Source: Paractinoplanes rishiriensis (GTDB lineage Bacteria > Actinomycetota > Actinomycetes > Mycobacteriales > Micromonosporaceae). Taken from it: a stretch of 64,000 nt of DNA. The notes under the pieces are model-generated. The model saw only the letters and a list, made by a program, of their open reading frames with translations. It was not told the DNA's origin and did not search any database. Where the stretch lies: contig NZ_BOMV01000056.1 of NCBI RefSeq assembly GCF_016862375.1, positions 88,845 to 152,844 on the forward strand, written 5' to 3'. Shown piece after piece: positions 50,849 through 58,908 of this stretch (positions are counted from its first letter, which is position 1; each line of letters starts with the position of its first letter). A program made the position numbers and the translations under genes.

Positions 50849-51439
50849 TCAGCCCGGGAACACGAGGTCCAGGTGTGCGTCCAGGGCGCGTACCGCCTCC
50901 TCGGCCCGGAAATGACCGCCCAGCAGGTAGATGCCGAGGCCCTCCATCGTCGCGAGCAGCGCGACGGCGGTGGCCTCGGCATCGGCGTCCGGGCGGGCCA
51001 GGCGGATCTGCTCCGCCAGGTGTTGGGCCATCTGCCGGGTGCCCGCGCTCAGCAGCCGCGCCGCGGCCGGCTCGACCGCCGAGTAGGCCAGGAACGCGAG
51101 CGCCACCCGCCCGTCCGCCCGGCGCGGCTCGTCCAGCGGCAGCAGCGCATGCAGCAGCGTGCGGACCATCGCTGTGGGCGCCACCGGCTGCGGCAGCGCG
51201 GCCATCGCCGCCTCGATCCGGGCCGTGGTGCGCTCCATGACGACGCCGAGCGCGAAGCGCATCATCTCGTCCTTGGTGGCGAAGTAGTGCTGCACCATGC
51301 CGGCCGTCACGCCCGCCTCGGCGGCCACGTGGCGCAGGCTGACCGCCTCGATCCCGCCACTCGCCGCGACCCGCATGAGCGCGTCCGCGATGAGCGTCCG
51401 GCGCTCCTGATGATCCACCTTCCTGGGCATGCCCCTCAT
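50849..51439 (-). CDS. TetR-family transcriptional regulator
   Basis: 196 aa. N-terminal HTH (GIEAVSLRHVAAEAGVTAGMVQHYFATKDEMM, about 29-60, shown in part) and a helical ligand domain. The ATG at 51439 follows CAATGT (51446-51451) by 6 nt; a second ATG at 51430 (MPRKVDH) is possible. It is divergent from a small membrane-protein gene, and a long inverted repeat covers the shared promoter region, so it likely represses both. Confidence 0.92.
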   Translation of the reverse strand: MRGMPRKVDHQERRTLIADALMRVAASGGIEAVSLRHVAAEAGVTAGMVQHYFATKDEMMRFALGVVMERTTARIEAAMAALPQPVAPTAMVRTLLHALLPLDEPRRADGRVALAFLAYSAVEPAAARLLSAGTRQMAQHLAEQIRLARPDADAEATAVALLATMEGLGIYLLGGHFRAEEAVRALDAHLDLVFPG

Positions 51440-51448
51440 GCTTTCACA

Positions 51449-51499
51449 TTGCAGTCGTATTGACTTAACCGGTCACCCAAGGTTACATTACAACTGCAA
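51449..51499. promoter_or_regulatory. TetR operator (inverted repeat) enclosing a consensus promoter
   Basis: Arms TTGCAGTCGTATT (51449-51461) and ATTACAACTGCAA (51487-51499) match at 11 of 13 positions. Between and overlapping them lies the plus-strand promoter TTGACT (51460-51465), 17-nt spacer, TTACAT (51483-51488). The left arm overlaps the tetR -10 element, explaining dual control. Confidence 0.75.
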
Positions 51500-51517
51500 C
51501 GTAAACCCTCGGAGGCG

Positions 51518-52141
51518 ATGATGCGGCTGATCAAGAAGGTGGTCCGGTACGAGCTGATCATGTGGGGCAGCCTGCTCCGGGTGCTGCTACGGCTGCCCGA
51601 GAGGCTCGAACCGGGCGCCCGCACGTTCGGCTACGCCCGCGCCGTCGCCCCCATCCTGATCGCGCTCACCGTGGTCTCCGCGATCGAGGTGGCCGTCGTC
51701 GACGTGGTGCTGCAGCACGTGCTGCCCTGGCCCACGGTCCGCTACGCCGCGCTCGGCCTCGGCGTCTGGGGCGTGGTCTGGATGCTCGGCATCGGCGCCA
51801 TCCTGCGCACCCACCGGCACGTGGTCGGCCCTGCTGGCCTGCGCATCCGCAACAGCACCAGCGTCGACCTCACCTTGCCCTGGTCCGAGATCGAGCTGGT
51901 ACGCGCGGTCAGCCGTTATCCCGACGGCAGCGGCACGGTCCAGCACGCCGGCGACCGCGTCTCGATCGCCGTCGGCAGCCAGACCGCGGTCGACGTGGTC
52001 CTCCGCGAGCCCCGCACGCTCGATCTCCCCGAGGGCCCGGCCACCGGCGTCCGCGAGGTCCGCTTCCAGGCCGACGCCCCGGATGAGCTGGTCACCCTCG
52101 CCCACACCTATCTCGAGGCCTGCCAGCCAACCGGCTCGTGA
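51518..52141 (+). CDS. membrane protein of unknown function controlled by the adjacent TetR
   Basis: 207 aa. Two membrane helices (about 42-66 and 77-97), preceded by an amphipathic basic N-terminus, and a ~105-residue cytoplasmic beta-rich tail (WSEIELVRAVSRYP ... VSIAVGSQTAVDVVL) that looks PH-like. GGAGG lies very close to the first ATG; the next ATG, one codon later, is better spaced. I do not recognise the family. Divergent arrangement with tetR suggests a regulated membrane stress or permeability factor. Confidence 0.75.
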   Translation: MMRLIKKVVRYELIMWGSLLRVLLRLPERLEPGARTFGYARAVAPILIALTVVSAIEVAVVDVVLQHVLPWPTVRYAALGLGVWGVVWMLGIGAILRTHRHVVGPAGLRIRNSTSVDLTLPWSEIELVRAVSRYPDGSGTVQHAGDRVSIAVGSQTAVDVVLREPRTLDLPEGPATGVREVRFQADAPDELVTLAHTYLEACQPTGS

Positions 52142-52226
52142 TCGCATAGGCGTTCGGCCGCTGACCGTTGTAGCGTCAATGACGTAGGTTTGCGAGAGTC
52201 GCCAGCGACCCGGCCGGAGGTGCGAA

Positions 52227-52592
52227 ATGGGGGTCGGTTCCGCCCACCGCCGCCGCGAGTTGCGACCCCGGTTGGCCGGCCTGTTCCCGCCCGAGCACGT
52301 CGACGCCGCCCTCGATCTGCTGCTGCTCGCCGACATGGCCTGGCACGACTGCTACGGCCCGCGCGACCTGGAAATTCCGGCCCCGGTCCTGGACGACGTC
52401 CTGCTGCTGGCCAAGGGCGACCTGACCGCCCTGATCCGCCTGTCCCTGCAGGCCGTCCAGGATTTCCGCGACGTCCGCGTGGCCGCGAACGCCCACCGCG
52501 CCGAGGCCGGCCCCGCCGAGCCGGAGGAGGTGCCGGGCGGCGCCCGCATCCTGCACCTGCCCAAGAAGGCCCCGGACGGCGGCGTCGCCTGA
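52227..52592 (+). CDS. hypothetical protein
   Basis: 121 aa, soluble, helical, acidic middle (LLLLADMAWHDCYGPRDLEIPAPVLDDVLLLAKGDL). GGAGGTG sits at good spacing before the ATG. I do not recognise the family. It is convergent with, and 3 bp from, the ABC permease gene. Confidence 0.7.
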   Translation: MGVGSAHRRRELRPRLAGLFPPEHVDAALDLLLLADMAWHDCYGPRDLEIPAPVLDDVLLLAKGDLTALIRLSLQAVQDFRDVRVAANAHRAEAGPAEPEEVPGGARILHLPKKAPDGGVA

Positions 52593-52595
52593 CCC

Positions 52596-53405
52596 TCAGC
52601 GAGGGGTCAGGACGTGGCGTTCGGCCAGGCCGAGCAGGGTGTCGCTCAGTTTGCCCAGGGCCGCCAGCAGGATGATGGCCAGCAGCATCACGTCGGTGCG
52701 GCCGGTGTTCTGGCTGTCGATCAGCAGGAAGCCCAGGCCCATCGAGGACGCGATCAGTTCGGCCGCCACCAGGAACAGCCAGCCCTGCGCCAGGCCCAGC
52801 CGCAGGCCGGACAGGACCGCGGGGGTGGCCGCCGGGAAAAGCACAGTGCCTAAAAGACCCAGACCACTGCGGCCGTACGCGCGGCCGACCTCGACCAGGT
52901 GCGGGTCGACGTGCGAGAGCGCCGCGGACACCGTGGTGTAGACGGGGAAGAACGCGCCGATTGCCACCAGCACGATCTTCGGGGTCTCACCGATGCCCAG
53001 CCAGAGCAGCAGCAGCGGCACCCAGGCCAGCGACGGCACCGCGCGGATCGCCTGGACCGTGGGCGACAGCGCGGCGCGGGCCGGACCGGACAGTCCGACC
53101 AGGCCGCCCAGGGCCAGGCCCAGCGCTGAGCCGGCCGCGAAGCCGATCAGCACCCGTTGCGTGCTGATCGCCAGGTGGTGCCAGAGTTCGCCGCGCGCCA
53201 GCAGTTCACCCAACGCCGACACCACCTCGGCCGGCGGCGGCAACTGTGCCCGCGAATAGATCCCGGCCGCGGCCGCCCACTGCCAGACGGCCAGGAGCAG
53301 CAGCGGCAGCACCGCGCCCGCGGCCCAGGTCCACGCCGGGCGGGCGCGGCGGCTCCAGACCGGCGGCGTGGTCTCGGCACGCCGCCGGGGCGGGGCGAGC
53401 GTCAC
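52596..53405 (-). CDS. aliphatic-sulfonate-type ABC transporter permease (SsuC-like)
   Basis: 269 aa with about six membrane helices. The cytoplasmic loop motif is GRAYGRSGLGLLGTVLFPAATPAVLSGLRLGLAQGW (about 170-205, shown in part), typical of SsuC/TauC permeases. The GTG start overlaps the receptor gene stop (GTGA). Third gene of an ATPase-receptor-permease operon for sulfonates, taurine or a related compound. Confidence 0.9.
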   Translation of the reverse strand: MTLAPPRRRAETTPPVWSRRARPAWTWAAGAVLPLLLLAVWQWAAAAGIYSRAQLPPPAEVVSALGELLARGELWHHLAISTQRVLIGFAAGSALGLALGGLVGLSGPARAALSPTVQAIRAVPSLAWVPLLLLWLGIGETPKIVLVAIGAFFPVYTTVSAALSHVDPHLVEVGRAYGRSGLGLLGTVLFPAATPAVLSGLRLGLAQGWLFLVAAELIASSMGLGFLLIDSQNTGRTDVMLLAIILLAALGKLSDTLLGLAERHVLTPR

Positions 53406-54386
53406 GTGGCGCTCCGCGCGGTCGCGTACCGGGGCTCGAAGAGCGAGTCGACCGCGGTGCGTGCGTCCTGCTCGGTCTTGACGTTGGCGTCGGCCACCAG
53501 CACCGGCAGGATCTTCTCGAAGACGACGCGCTGGGCGGGGCCGGGCACCGGGTCGATGTCGAGGCGGGTGCGCTCGGTCAGCACCAGCTCGGCCACCCGC
53601 GGCGAGATCTTGGCCTCCCGCGCGTACAGGGCCACCGCCTCCGCGGGGTTGTCCTTGATCCATTGACGGGCGCGCTCGTACGCGTTGACCACCGCCTGGG
53701 CGAGGTCGGGGTGGGCGCTCAGGAACTCCTCGCGCGCATTCAGGACGCCGTACGAGTTGAACGCGACGTTGCGGAAGATGAGCTTGGACCCGGACTCCAA
53801 TTCGGACTGCGCCATCAGCGGGTCGAGGCCGGCCCAGGCGTCGACGTCGCCGCGCTCGAGCGCGGTGCGGCCGTCGGCGTGCTGCAGGTTGACCACGGTC
53901 ACGTCGGACGGCTTGAGCCCGGCGCCGTCCAGGGCCTGGAGCAGGAAGAAGTACGGGTCGGTGCCCTTTGGTGGCGGCGATCCGCCGGCCGCGCAGCCCG
54001 GCCACGGACCTGACGGCCGAACCCTTGGGCACCACGACGGCGGCCCACTCCGGCTGGCTGAACACGCCGATCGTCTTGATCGGCGAACCGTTGGCCCGGG
54101 CCACCAGCGCGGCCGCCCCGGCCGTCGAGCCCACGTCGATGGCGTCGCCGCGCAGCGCCTCGTTGGCCTTGTTGCTGCCCGCCGAGAGCTGCCAGGTCAC
54201 CGTGACGCCCTTGGCCGCCAGGTCGGTCTCCAGCCACTTCTGCTCGTGCAGCACCAGGCTGGCCGGGTTGTAGTAGGCGTAGTCGAGGCGCAGCGTGACG
54301 GCCTCGGCCGCCTTCGGCGCGTCCTCGCCCTGGACGCACCCGCCCAGCAGGAGAGTGGCCGCAACAAGAACACGGGTGATCCGCAT
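53402..54386 (-). pseudogene. frameshifted sulfonate-type ABC substrate-binding lipoprotein gene (SsuA-like)
   Basis: Two frames together make one receptor. The first gives a lipoprotein signal (lipobox LGGC, Cys17) and the N-terminal lobe to GLRGRRIAATKG. Near 53964-53970 an extra base in the run AAAGGG (minus strand) shifts the frame; the second frame then gives the C-terminal lobe (VVNLQHADGRTALERGDVDAWAG ... FEPRYATARSAT). One base fewer restores ATKGTDPYFFLLQALDGAG. Causes: real inactivation, a sequencing error, or frameshifting in the homopolymer. Start 54386 is preferred (AAAGGA upstream); 54404 overlaps the ATPase stop. Confidence 0.85.
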
Positions 54387-54400
54387 ATCGGTGGTTCCTT

Positions 54401-55192
54401 TCATGGGTTTCCGACGCCCAGTTCGGTCAGCAGGGCGGCCCGCAGCGCCGCCAGTTCCGCGTCGCCGCGATCCCGCGGGCGCCGGCCGGGCACGTCACGG
54501 ATCAGCCGTACGCCCGACGCTTTGTCCGGGGTTGACTCTCCCGGCCCCAGCAGGACCACCCGGTCGGCCAGGTGCAGTGCCTCGTCCACGTCGTGGGTGA
54601 CCAGCAGGACGGTGGTGCCGGCCGTGCGTTGCACGTCGGCCAGCAGGTCCTGCATGCGAAGGCGGGTGAGCGCGTCCAGCGCCGCGAAGGGTTCATCGAG
54701 CAGCAGTACGCCGGGACGCCGCGCGAGGGCCCGGGCCAGGGCGGCCCGCTGCGCCATGCCGCCGGAGACCTGCCGCGGCCGGTGCCGGGCGAACGCCGTC
54801 AGCCCCACCACGTCGAGCAGGTGCGCCACCTCCGCGCGAGCCCGGCTGCCGGTCACGTCGTGGGGCAGCCCGTACGCCACGTTGCGCTCGACGGTCCGCC
54901 AGGGCAGCAGGCGCGGCTCCTGGAACACCACCGCACAGCGCGACTCGATGCCGCGCACCGCCCGGCCGCCGACCAGCACCTCCCCCGCGCTGGGCACGTC
55001 GAGGCCGCCGGCCAGCCGCAGCAGCGTGGACTTGCCACAACCGGACGTCCCGAGCAGCGCCACTATCTCGCCGGCCGCAACCGTGAGGTCCACCTCCGCG
55101 AGCACGTGGTGCCGCCGGCCGTTGGCGGCGAAAGCCTTGCCCACGGCCGAGAACACCAGCGGCACGGCGGTCCGCACATCGACATCGGTCAC
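54401..55192 (-). CDS. sulfonate-type ABC transporter ATPase (SsuB-like)
   Basis: 263 aa. Walker A GTSGCGKST, signature VSGGMAQRAALARALA, Walker B LLLLDEPFAALDA, H-loop VTHDVDEAL. The pairing with SsuA/SsuC-like genes and the length fit nitrate/sulfonate/taurine importers. GTG 55192 chosen: TACGCT ends 6 nt upstream, with no ribosome site. First gene of the operon, divergent from the DUF1295 gene, which has the same TACGCT arrangement. Confidence 0.92.
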   Translation of the reverse strand: MTDVDVRTAVPLVFSAVGKAFAANGRRHHVLAEVDLTVAAGEIVALLGTSGCGKSTLLRLAGGLDVPSAGEVLVGGRAVRGIESRCAVVFQEPRLLPWRTVERNVAYGLPHDVTGSRARAEVAHLLDVVGLTAFARHRPRQVSGGMAQRAALARALARRPGVLLLDEPFAALDALTRLRMQDLLADVQRTAGTTVLLVTHDVDEALHLADRVVLLGPGESTPDKASGVRLIRDVPGRRPRDRGDAELAALRAALLTELGVGNP

Positions 55193-55280
55193 CCGCGCAG
55201 CGTACCTACTAATCCCATAAGTTAGATAGGCTTGCCGGGTGATCATGGCCACCGCACCGAAAGGCACCTACGCTGTGCGC

Positions 55281-56186
55281 ATGTCGGTGCGCCTGGCCGG
55301 GACCGACCGGCCCACGGGTTTCGCGGTGGTGACCGCGGTCTATCTGGTGGCGGCCGTGGCCGCCGCGGCGGTGGTGGGCGCGCTGCCCGGGTCTGCGCTG
55401 CCCGGGTCGGGACCGCTCGCCGTCACGTTCTGGGCCGACCTCGTCGCCACCGTGGTGGTGTTCGGCGGGTCCATGTTGTTCGGCAACTCCAGCATCTATG
55501 ACCCGTACTGGAGCGTGGCGCCCGCGGTGATCGCGGTGGCCTGGGTGGGGTGGCGCGGTGACGCCGTCGCGGCCCGGCAGTCGCTGGTGGTCGGCCTGCT
55601 GCTGATCTGGGCGGTGCGCCTGACCGCGAACTGGGCGGCCTCCTGGCGCGGCCTCGGCCACGAGGATTGGCGGTACGTGCAGATCCGCGAGCAGACGGCC
55701 GGCCGGTTGCCGTGGTGGCTGGTCACGTTCACCGGGATCCACCTGATGCCGACCCTGGTGGTCTTCGCCGGCCTGCTCGCCGTGTGGCCGGCGATCACCG
55801 TGGACGGCCGGTCGTTCGGACCGCTGGACGTGTTCGCCGCGCTGGTCACCGCGACCGCCATCGGCGTGGAGGCGGTGGCCGACTGGCAGCTGCGGCGGTT
55901 CACCCGCGAGCCGGGCAACCGGGGCCGGATCGTCGACATCGGACTGTGGCGCTTCTCCCGGCACCCCAACTACCTGGGCGAGATCGGCTTCTGGTGGGGC
56001 ATGTGGCTGTTCGCCCTGGCCGCCGCGCCGTCCTGGTGGTGGACCGTGGTGGGGCCGGTCGCCATGGTGCTGCTGTTCACGTTCGTCAGCGTGCCCCTGA
56101 TGGACCGCCGCTCACTGGCGCGCCGCCCCGCGTACGCCGAACACATGCAGCGCATCCCGGCGCTGCTGCCCACCCGCTGGAAATAG
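55281..56186 (+). CDS. DUF1295 membrane protein (steroid 5-alpha-reductase-like C-terminus)
   Basis: 301 aa, about seven to eight membrane helices. The C-terminal signature LWRFSRHPNYLGEIGFWWGMW (about 230-250, shown in part) marks the DUF1295/isoprenylcysteine-methyltransferase-like superfamily. Substrate unknown. ATG 55281 is chosen because TACGCT (55269-55274) ends exactly 6 nt upstream; a frame start at 55239 adds 14 residues without support. Confidence 0.85.
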   Translation: MSVRLAGTDRPTGFAVVTAVYLVAAVAAAAVVGALPGSALPGSGPLAVTFWADLVATVVVFGGSMLFGNSSIYDPYWSVAPAVIAVAWVGWRGDAVAARQSLVVGLLLIWAVRLTANWAASWRGLGHEDWRYVQIREQTAGRLPWWLVTFTGIHLMPTLVVFAGLLAVWPAITVDGRSFGPLDVFAALVTATAIGVEAVADWQLRRFTREPGNRGRIVDIGLWRFSRHPNYLGEIGFWWGMWLFALAAAPSWWWTVVGPVAMVLLFTFVSVPLMDRRSLARRPAYAEHMQRIPALLPTRWK

Positions 56187-56189
56187 ACC

Positions 56190-56227
56190 GCGGGCCCGCG
56201 GCGCGTGGTGGCGCGCTGCGGGCCCGC
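56190..56227. terminator. bidirectional terminator between DUF1295 and lipoprotein genes
   Basis: About 16-bp stem built on GCGGGCCCGC (56190-56199 with 56218-56227), inner GGCGCG/CGCGCT pairs, loop TGGTGG. It lies between convergent genes and can serve both. Confidence 0.8.
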
Positions 56228-56255
56228 TGGACACTGCTCCGAGCGAAGGCCAAGC

Positions 56256-56747
56256 TCAGGAGCAGTGGGTCTGTACCGGGGAAAGCCATTCCTTGAGGGT
56301 GGGGCCGAGGACCTTGTTGACGTCCTCGTTGGTCTTGATGGTCTTGAAGAAGGCGGCGTCGGCCGACTTCGCCTGAAGCTGTCCGGCCGCCTTCTGGCCG
56401 TCGGCCTTCAGCTGCGCGTCGGCGCTCTTCTCGGTGGCCTGGAGCACCGCGGTCGAGAAGGTCTTGAGCGCGACCTGGGCCTCCTGCACGTCGGCCTTCG
56501 CGCCCTTCGAGCCGACCATCTTGGTCAGTGACTCTGCGAACAGGCCCATGTTCTTGTTGTAGACCTGACCGAGGCCTTCACACAGCGCCTTCGTCTCGGC
56601 GAGAGCGGCTGGTTGCGCTGCCGCACCCGCGCTCGCCCCGACCGCGGGTGTGTCCGCGTCCGCGGGAGCGGGGCTTTTCGAGGTGCCGCAGGCGGCCGCA
56701 AACAGCAGCGCTCCGCCGACGACAAGAGTCTGAACGGCGCGACGCAT
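56256..56747 (-). CDS. small lipoprotein of unknown function with a CebR-type box
   Basis: 163 aa. Lipobox FAAAC (Cys20), Ala/Pro/Asp-rich spacer (about 21-50), then a helical domain with two Cys (KALCEGLGQVYNKNMG ... LSPVQTHCS). I recognise no family. ATG fixed by AGGAGGA. The perfect CebR-type box at 56833-56846 lies 86 bp upstream, the only other copies being at the GH74/GH10 locus. This suggests expression during cellulose growth; the role is unknown. Confidence 0.8.
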   Translation of the reverse strand: MRRAVQTLVVGGALLFAAACGTSKSPAPADADTPAVGASAGAAAQPAALAETKALCEGLGQVYNKNMGLFAESLTKMVGSKGAKADVQEAQVALKTFSTAVLQATEKSADAQLKADGQKAAGQLQAKSADAAFFKTIKTNEDVNKVLGPTLKEWLSPVQTHCS

Positions 56748-56832
56748 GCCGGTCCTCCTGTTGCCTGAGCTGGGGATTCGGGGAGTACGATACGTCCGCC
56801 CGCAGGCGGCGTCCATAGATGTTAACAAGTTT

Positions 56833-56846
56833 TGGGAGCGCTCCCA
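56833..56846. promoter_or_regulatory. CebR-type operator TGGGAGCGCTCCCA (third copy)
   Basis: Perfect 14-bp palindrome identical to the two boxes at 27.9-28.0 kb. It precedes the small lipoprotein gene on the minus strand by 86 bp; the plus-strand methyltransferase lies 134 bp away on the other side. Confidence 0.8.
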
Positions 56847-56979
56847 GCGAACTGCCAGGGACCCGCGGCGGACATTGTGGCACTGACCTGCGCGGGAGGG
56901 CTCCGGGAAAAATTTGCCGCCATCTCCTGGTGACCGAGAGTGACGGCTCGGGGTGGCGGCTCCCCCATATCGTGGAGTC

Positions 56980-57627
56980 ATGGCCGTTTCGAGGGTGTCC
57001 CACCCGGTGTTCGCCCGGGTCTACCAGCGGCTGAGCGCCGCGATGGACCGGGCCGGCGCCGCCGAGCACCGCGCCGCCCTGGCCGCCGGCCTGACCGGCC
57101 GGGTCATCGAGGTAGGCGCCGGCAACGGCCGGATGTTCACCCACTACCCGCCGACGGTCACCGAGGTGGTCGCCGTCGAGCCCGAACCCCGCCTGCGCGC
57201 CGCCGCACTAGAGGCGGCCCGCACCGCGCCCGTGCCGATCACCGTGGTCGACGGCCTGGCCGGCGCGCTGCCCGGCAAGGACGGCGAGTTCGACGCCGCG
57301 GTCACCGCGCTGGTCCTGTGCACCGTTCCGGACCAGGCCGCCGCGCTCGCCGAGGTAAGACGAGTGCTGCGCCCCGGCGGCGAGTTACGCTTCCTCGAAC
57401 ACGTGGCAGCCGACCAGCCCGGCGCCATGCGGCGCGCCCAGCGCTTCGCCGACGCGACCTTGTGGCCGCTGCTGGCGGGCGGCTGCCACACCGGCCGCGA
57501 CACCGCGGCCGCGATCACCGCGGCCGGCTTCACCATCACCGGCGTGCATCGCTTCCGCTTCCCACCCGGCGGGCCACACGGCCCGGCCGCCCCACACATC
57601 AGAGGCGCCGCGACCAGCCCGCGGTGA
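56980..57627 (+). CDS. class I SAM-dependent methyltransferase
   Basis: 215 aa. Motif I VIEVGAGNGRMF (about 42-53), acidic loop VVAVEPEP (about 63-70), and post-II CTVPDQAAALAEVRRVLRPGGEL. Methyltransf_11/UbiE-like. ATG 56980 follows TATCGT (56968-56973) by 6 nt; a frame start at 56953 is less likely. Its last 29 bp overlap the convergent glycosyltransferase gene. Confidence 0.88.
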   Translation: MAVSRVSHPVFARVYQRLSAAMDRAGAAEHRAALAAGLTGRVIEVGAGNGRMFTHYPPTVTEVVAVEPEPRLRAAALEAARTAPVPITVVDGLAGALPGKDGEFDAAVTALVLCTVPDQAAALAEVRRVLRPGGELRFLEHVAADQPGAMRRAQRFADATLWPLLAGGCHTGRDTAAAITAAGFTITGVHRFRFPPGGPHGPAAPHIRGAATSPR

Positions 57628-58906
57628 CCTCGGCGCCGGCTCCGGACCGGGCCGGGACCGGGGGGATCAGCTGGTCGAAGACGGCCGCGCGGTCGAAGGT
57701 CAGCGCCTTCGCCCGGGCCCGCCGCTCCAGGTCCCGGCGCTCGGCCGGCGACATCTCCAGCACCACCCGGTCCAGGGCGTCGGCCAGGCCGTTGATGTCG
57801 CCCGGCTCGACGATCACGGCGGCGTCACCGACCGCCTCGCCGGTGCCCCCGGTCAGCGTTGTCACCACCGGTCCGCCGCCGGTCAGCATCTTTTCCGCCA
57901 GGGCTATGCCGAACGTCTCGACGAAGTCCGGTTCCGGCTTCGTGGGCAGCGCGTAGGCCGCACACCCGTTCATCAGCAGTGATTTTTCCTCGTCATCCAC
58001 ATCGGTCAGGAAGATGATCCGGTCGTCCTCCTTGGCCATCGCCCGGACGTGTTCGAGCGCCGGACCGGTGCCCGCCACCACCAGCTTGACCTTCTCCCGG
58101 CAACGCATCTGCCCGTACGCGATCACCAGGTCGTAGATGCCCTTGGCCCGCGCCACCCGGGACAGGAACAGGATGTAGCCGTCGCGTTCCAGGCCCCGCC
58201 GGGCCAGCGCCGCCGCCACCGCCGCCGGTTGCGGGTCGAGGAAGGCCGCCGCGTGGATCGGCGGGTAGCTCACCGTGACCCGGCGGCGGCACTGCTCGGC
58301 GAAGCTGGTGCCGCAGTGCACATCCACCTCGGCGGCCGACGCGATGATCTCGTCGCGGGTGTAGTCGGAGACCGCCACCAGTTCGTCGTTCGCCAGGAAC
58401 GTGGTGAACAGGACCGTGGCGGCGCCGAACCGGCCCTCGCGCAGGCAGGATTTGATCACGTTGGTGACGTCCGAGCCGACCGCCTTGGCGACCGTGTGCA
58501 CCTGCGGGGCGAAACCGGCCGCCCGGGCCGCCGCGACCGCGTCGACCACCACGTTCGTGTGCGGCACCAGATACATCGACAGGCAGATGGTCGGCACCGG
58601 CTCGGCGAGCAGTTCGACCAGCCGGCCGGTGAGCCCGGCCAGGTGCCGGCCGTCCGGCACCCGGTAGTCGCCGACCGGCTCCGGCCGTTCCACGGTGATC
58701 CCGGGGCTGTACGGGAGCAGCCGGTCCAGCGGCTTGAGCGGCAGCCCGGCCGCCTCCAGCGCCGGTATCGGCCAGGTCAGCAGCCGGACGTCGTCGAAGC
58801 CTCGGGTGAGGGCGATCTCGGCGAGGTTGCGGGCCTCGCCGGAGTGCCCGCAGATCACCGGGTCGGCGCGGACCACGATGACCAGGCGGCGCTGGGGATA
58901 CGTCAT
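57599..58906 (-). CDS. glycosyltransferase family 4 protein
   Basis: 435 aa GT-B fold. C-terminal donor-binding region: LFLSRVARAKGIYDLVIAYGQM (about 246-267), VVAGTGPALEHV, and the EX7E-type segment PDFVETFGIALAEKMLTGG with a following GGTGEAVGDAAVIV. The N-terminal lobe has a histidine/Arg-rich acceptor site. AAGGG lies 6 nt before ATG 58906; ATG 58912 would overlap the GH92 stop. Second gene of an operon with GH92, a pairing of synthesis and hydrolysis that is unusual. Confidence 0.88.
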   Translation of the reverse strand: MTYPQRRLVIVVRADPVICGHSGEARNLAEIALTRGFDDVRLLTWPIPALEAAGLPLKPLDRLLPYSPGITVERPEPVGDYRVPDGRHLAGLTGRLVELLAEPVPTICLSMYLVPHTNVVVDAVAAARAAGFAPQVHTVAKAVGSDVTNVIKSCLREGRFGAATVLFTTFLANDELVAVSDYTRDEIIASAAEVDVHCGTSFAEQCRRRVTVSYPPIHAAAFLDPQPAAVAAALARRGLERDGYILFLSRVARAKGIYDLVIAYGQMRCREKVKLVVAGTGPALEHVRAMAKEDDRIIFLTDVDDEEKSLLMNGCAAYALPTKPEPDFVETFGIALAEKMLTGGGPVVTTLTGGTGEAVGDAAVIVEPGDINGLADALDRVVLEMSPAERRDLERRARAKALTFDRAAVFDQLIPPVPARSGAGAEVTAGWSRRL

Positions 58907-58908
58907 TG

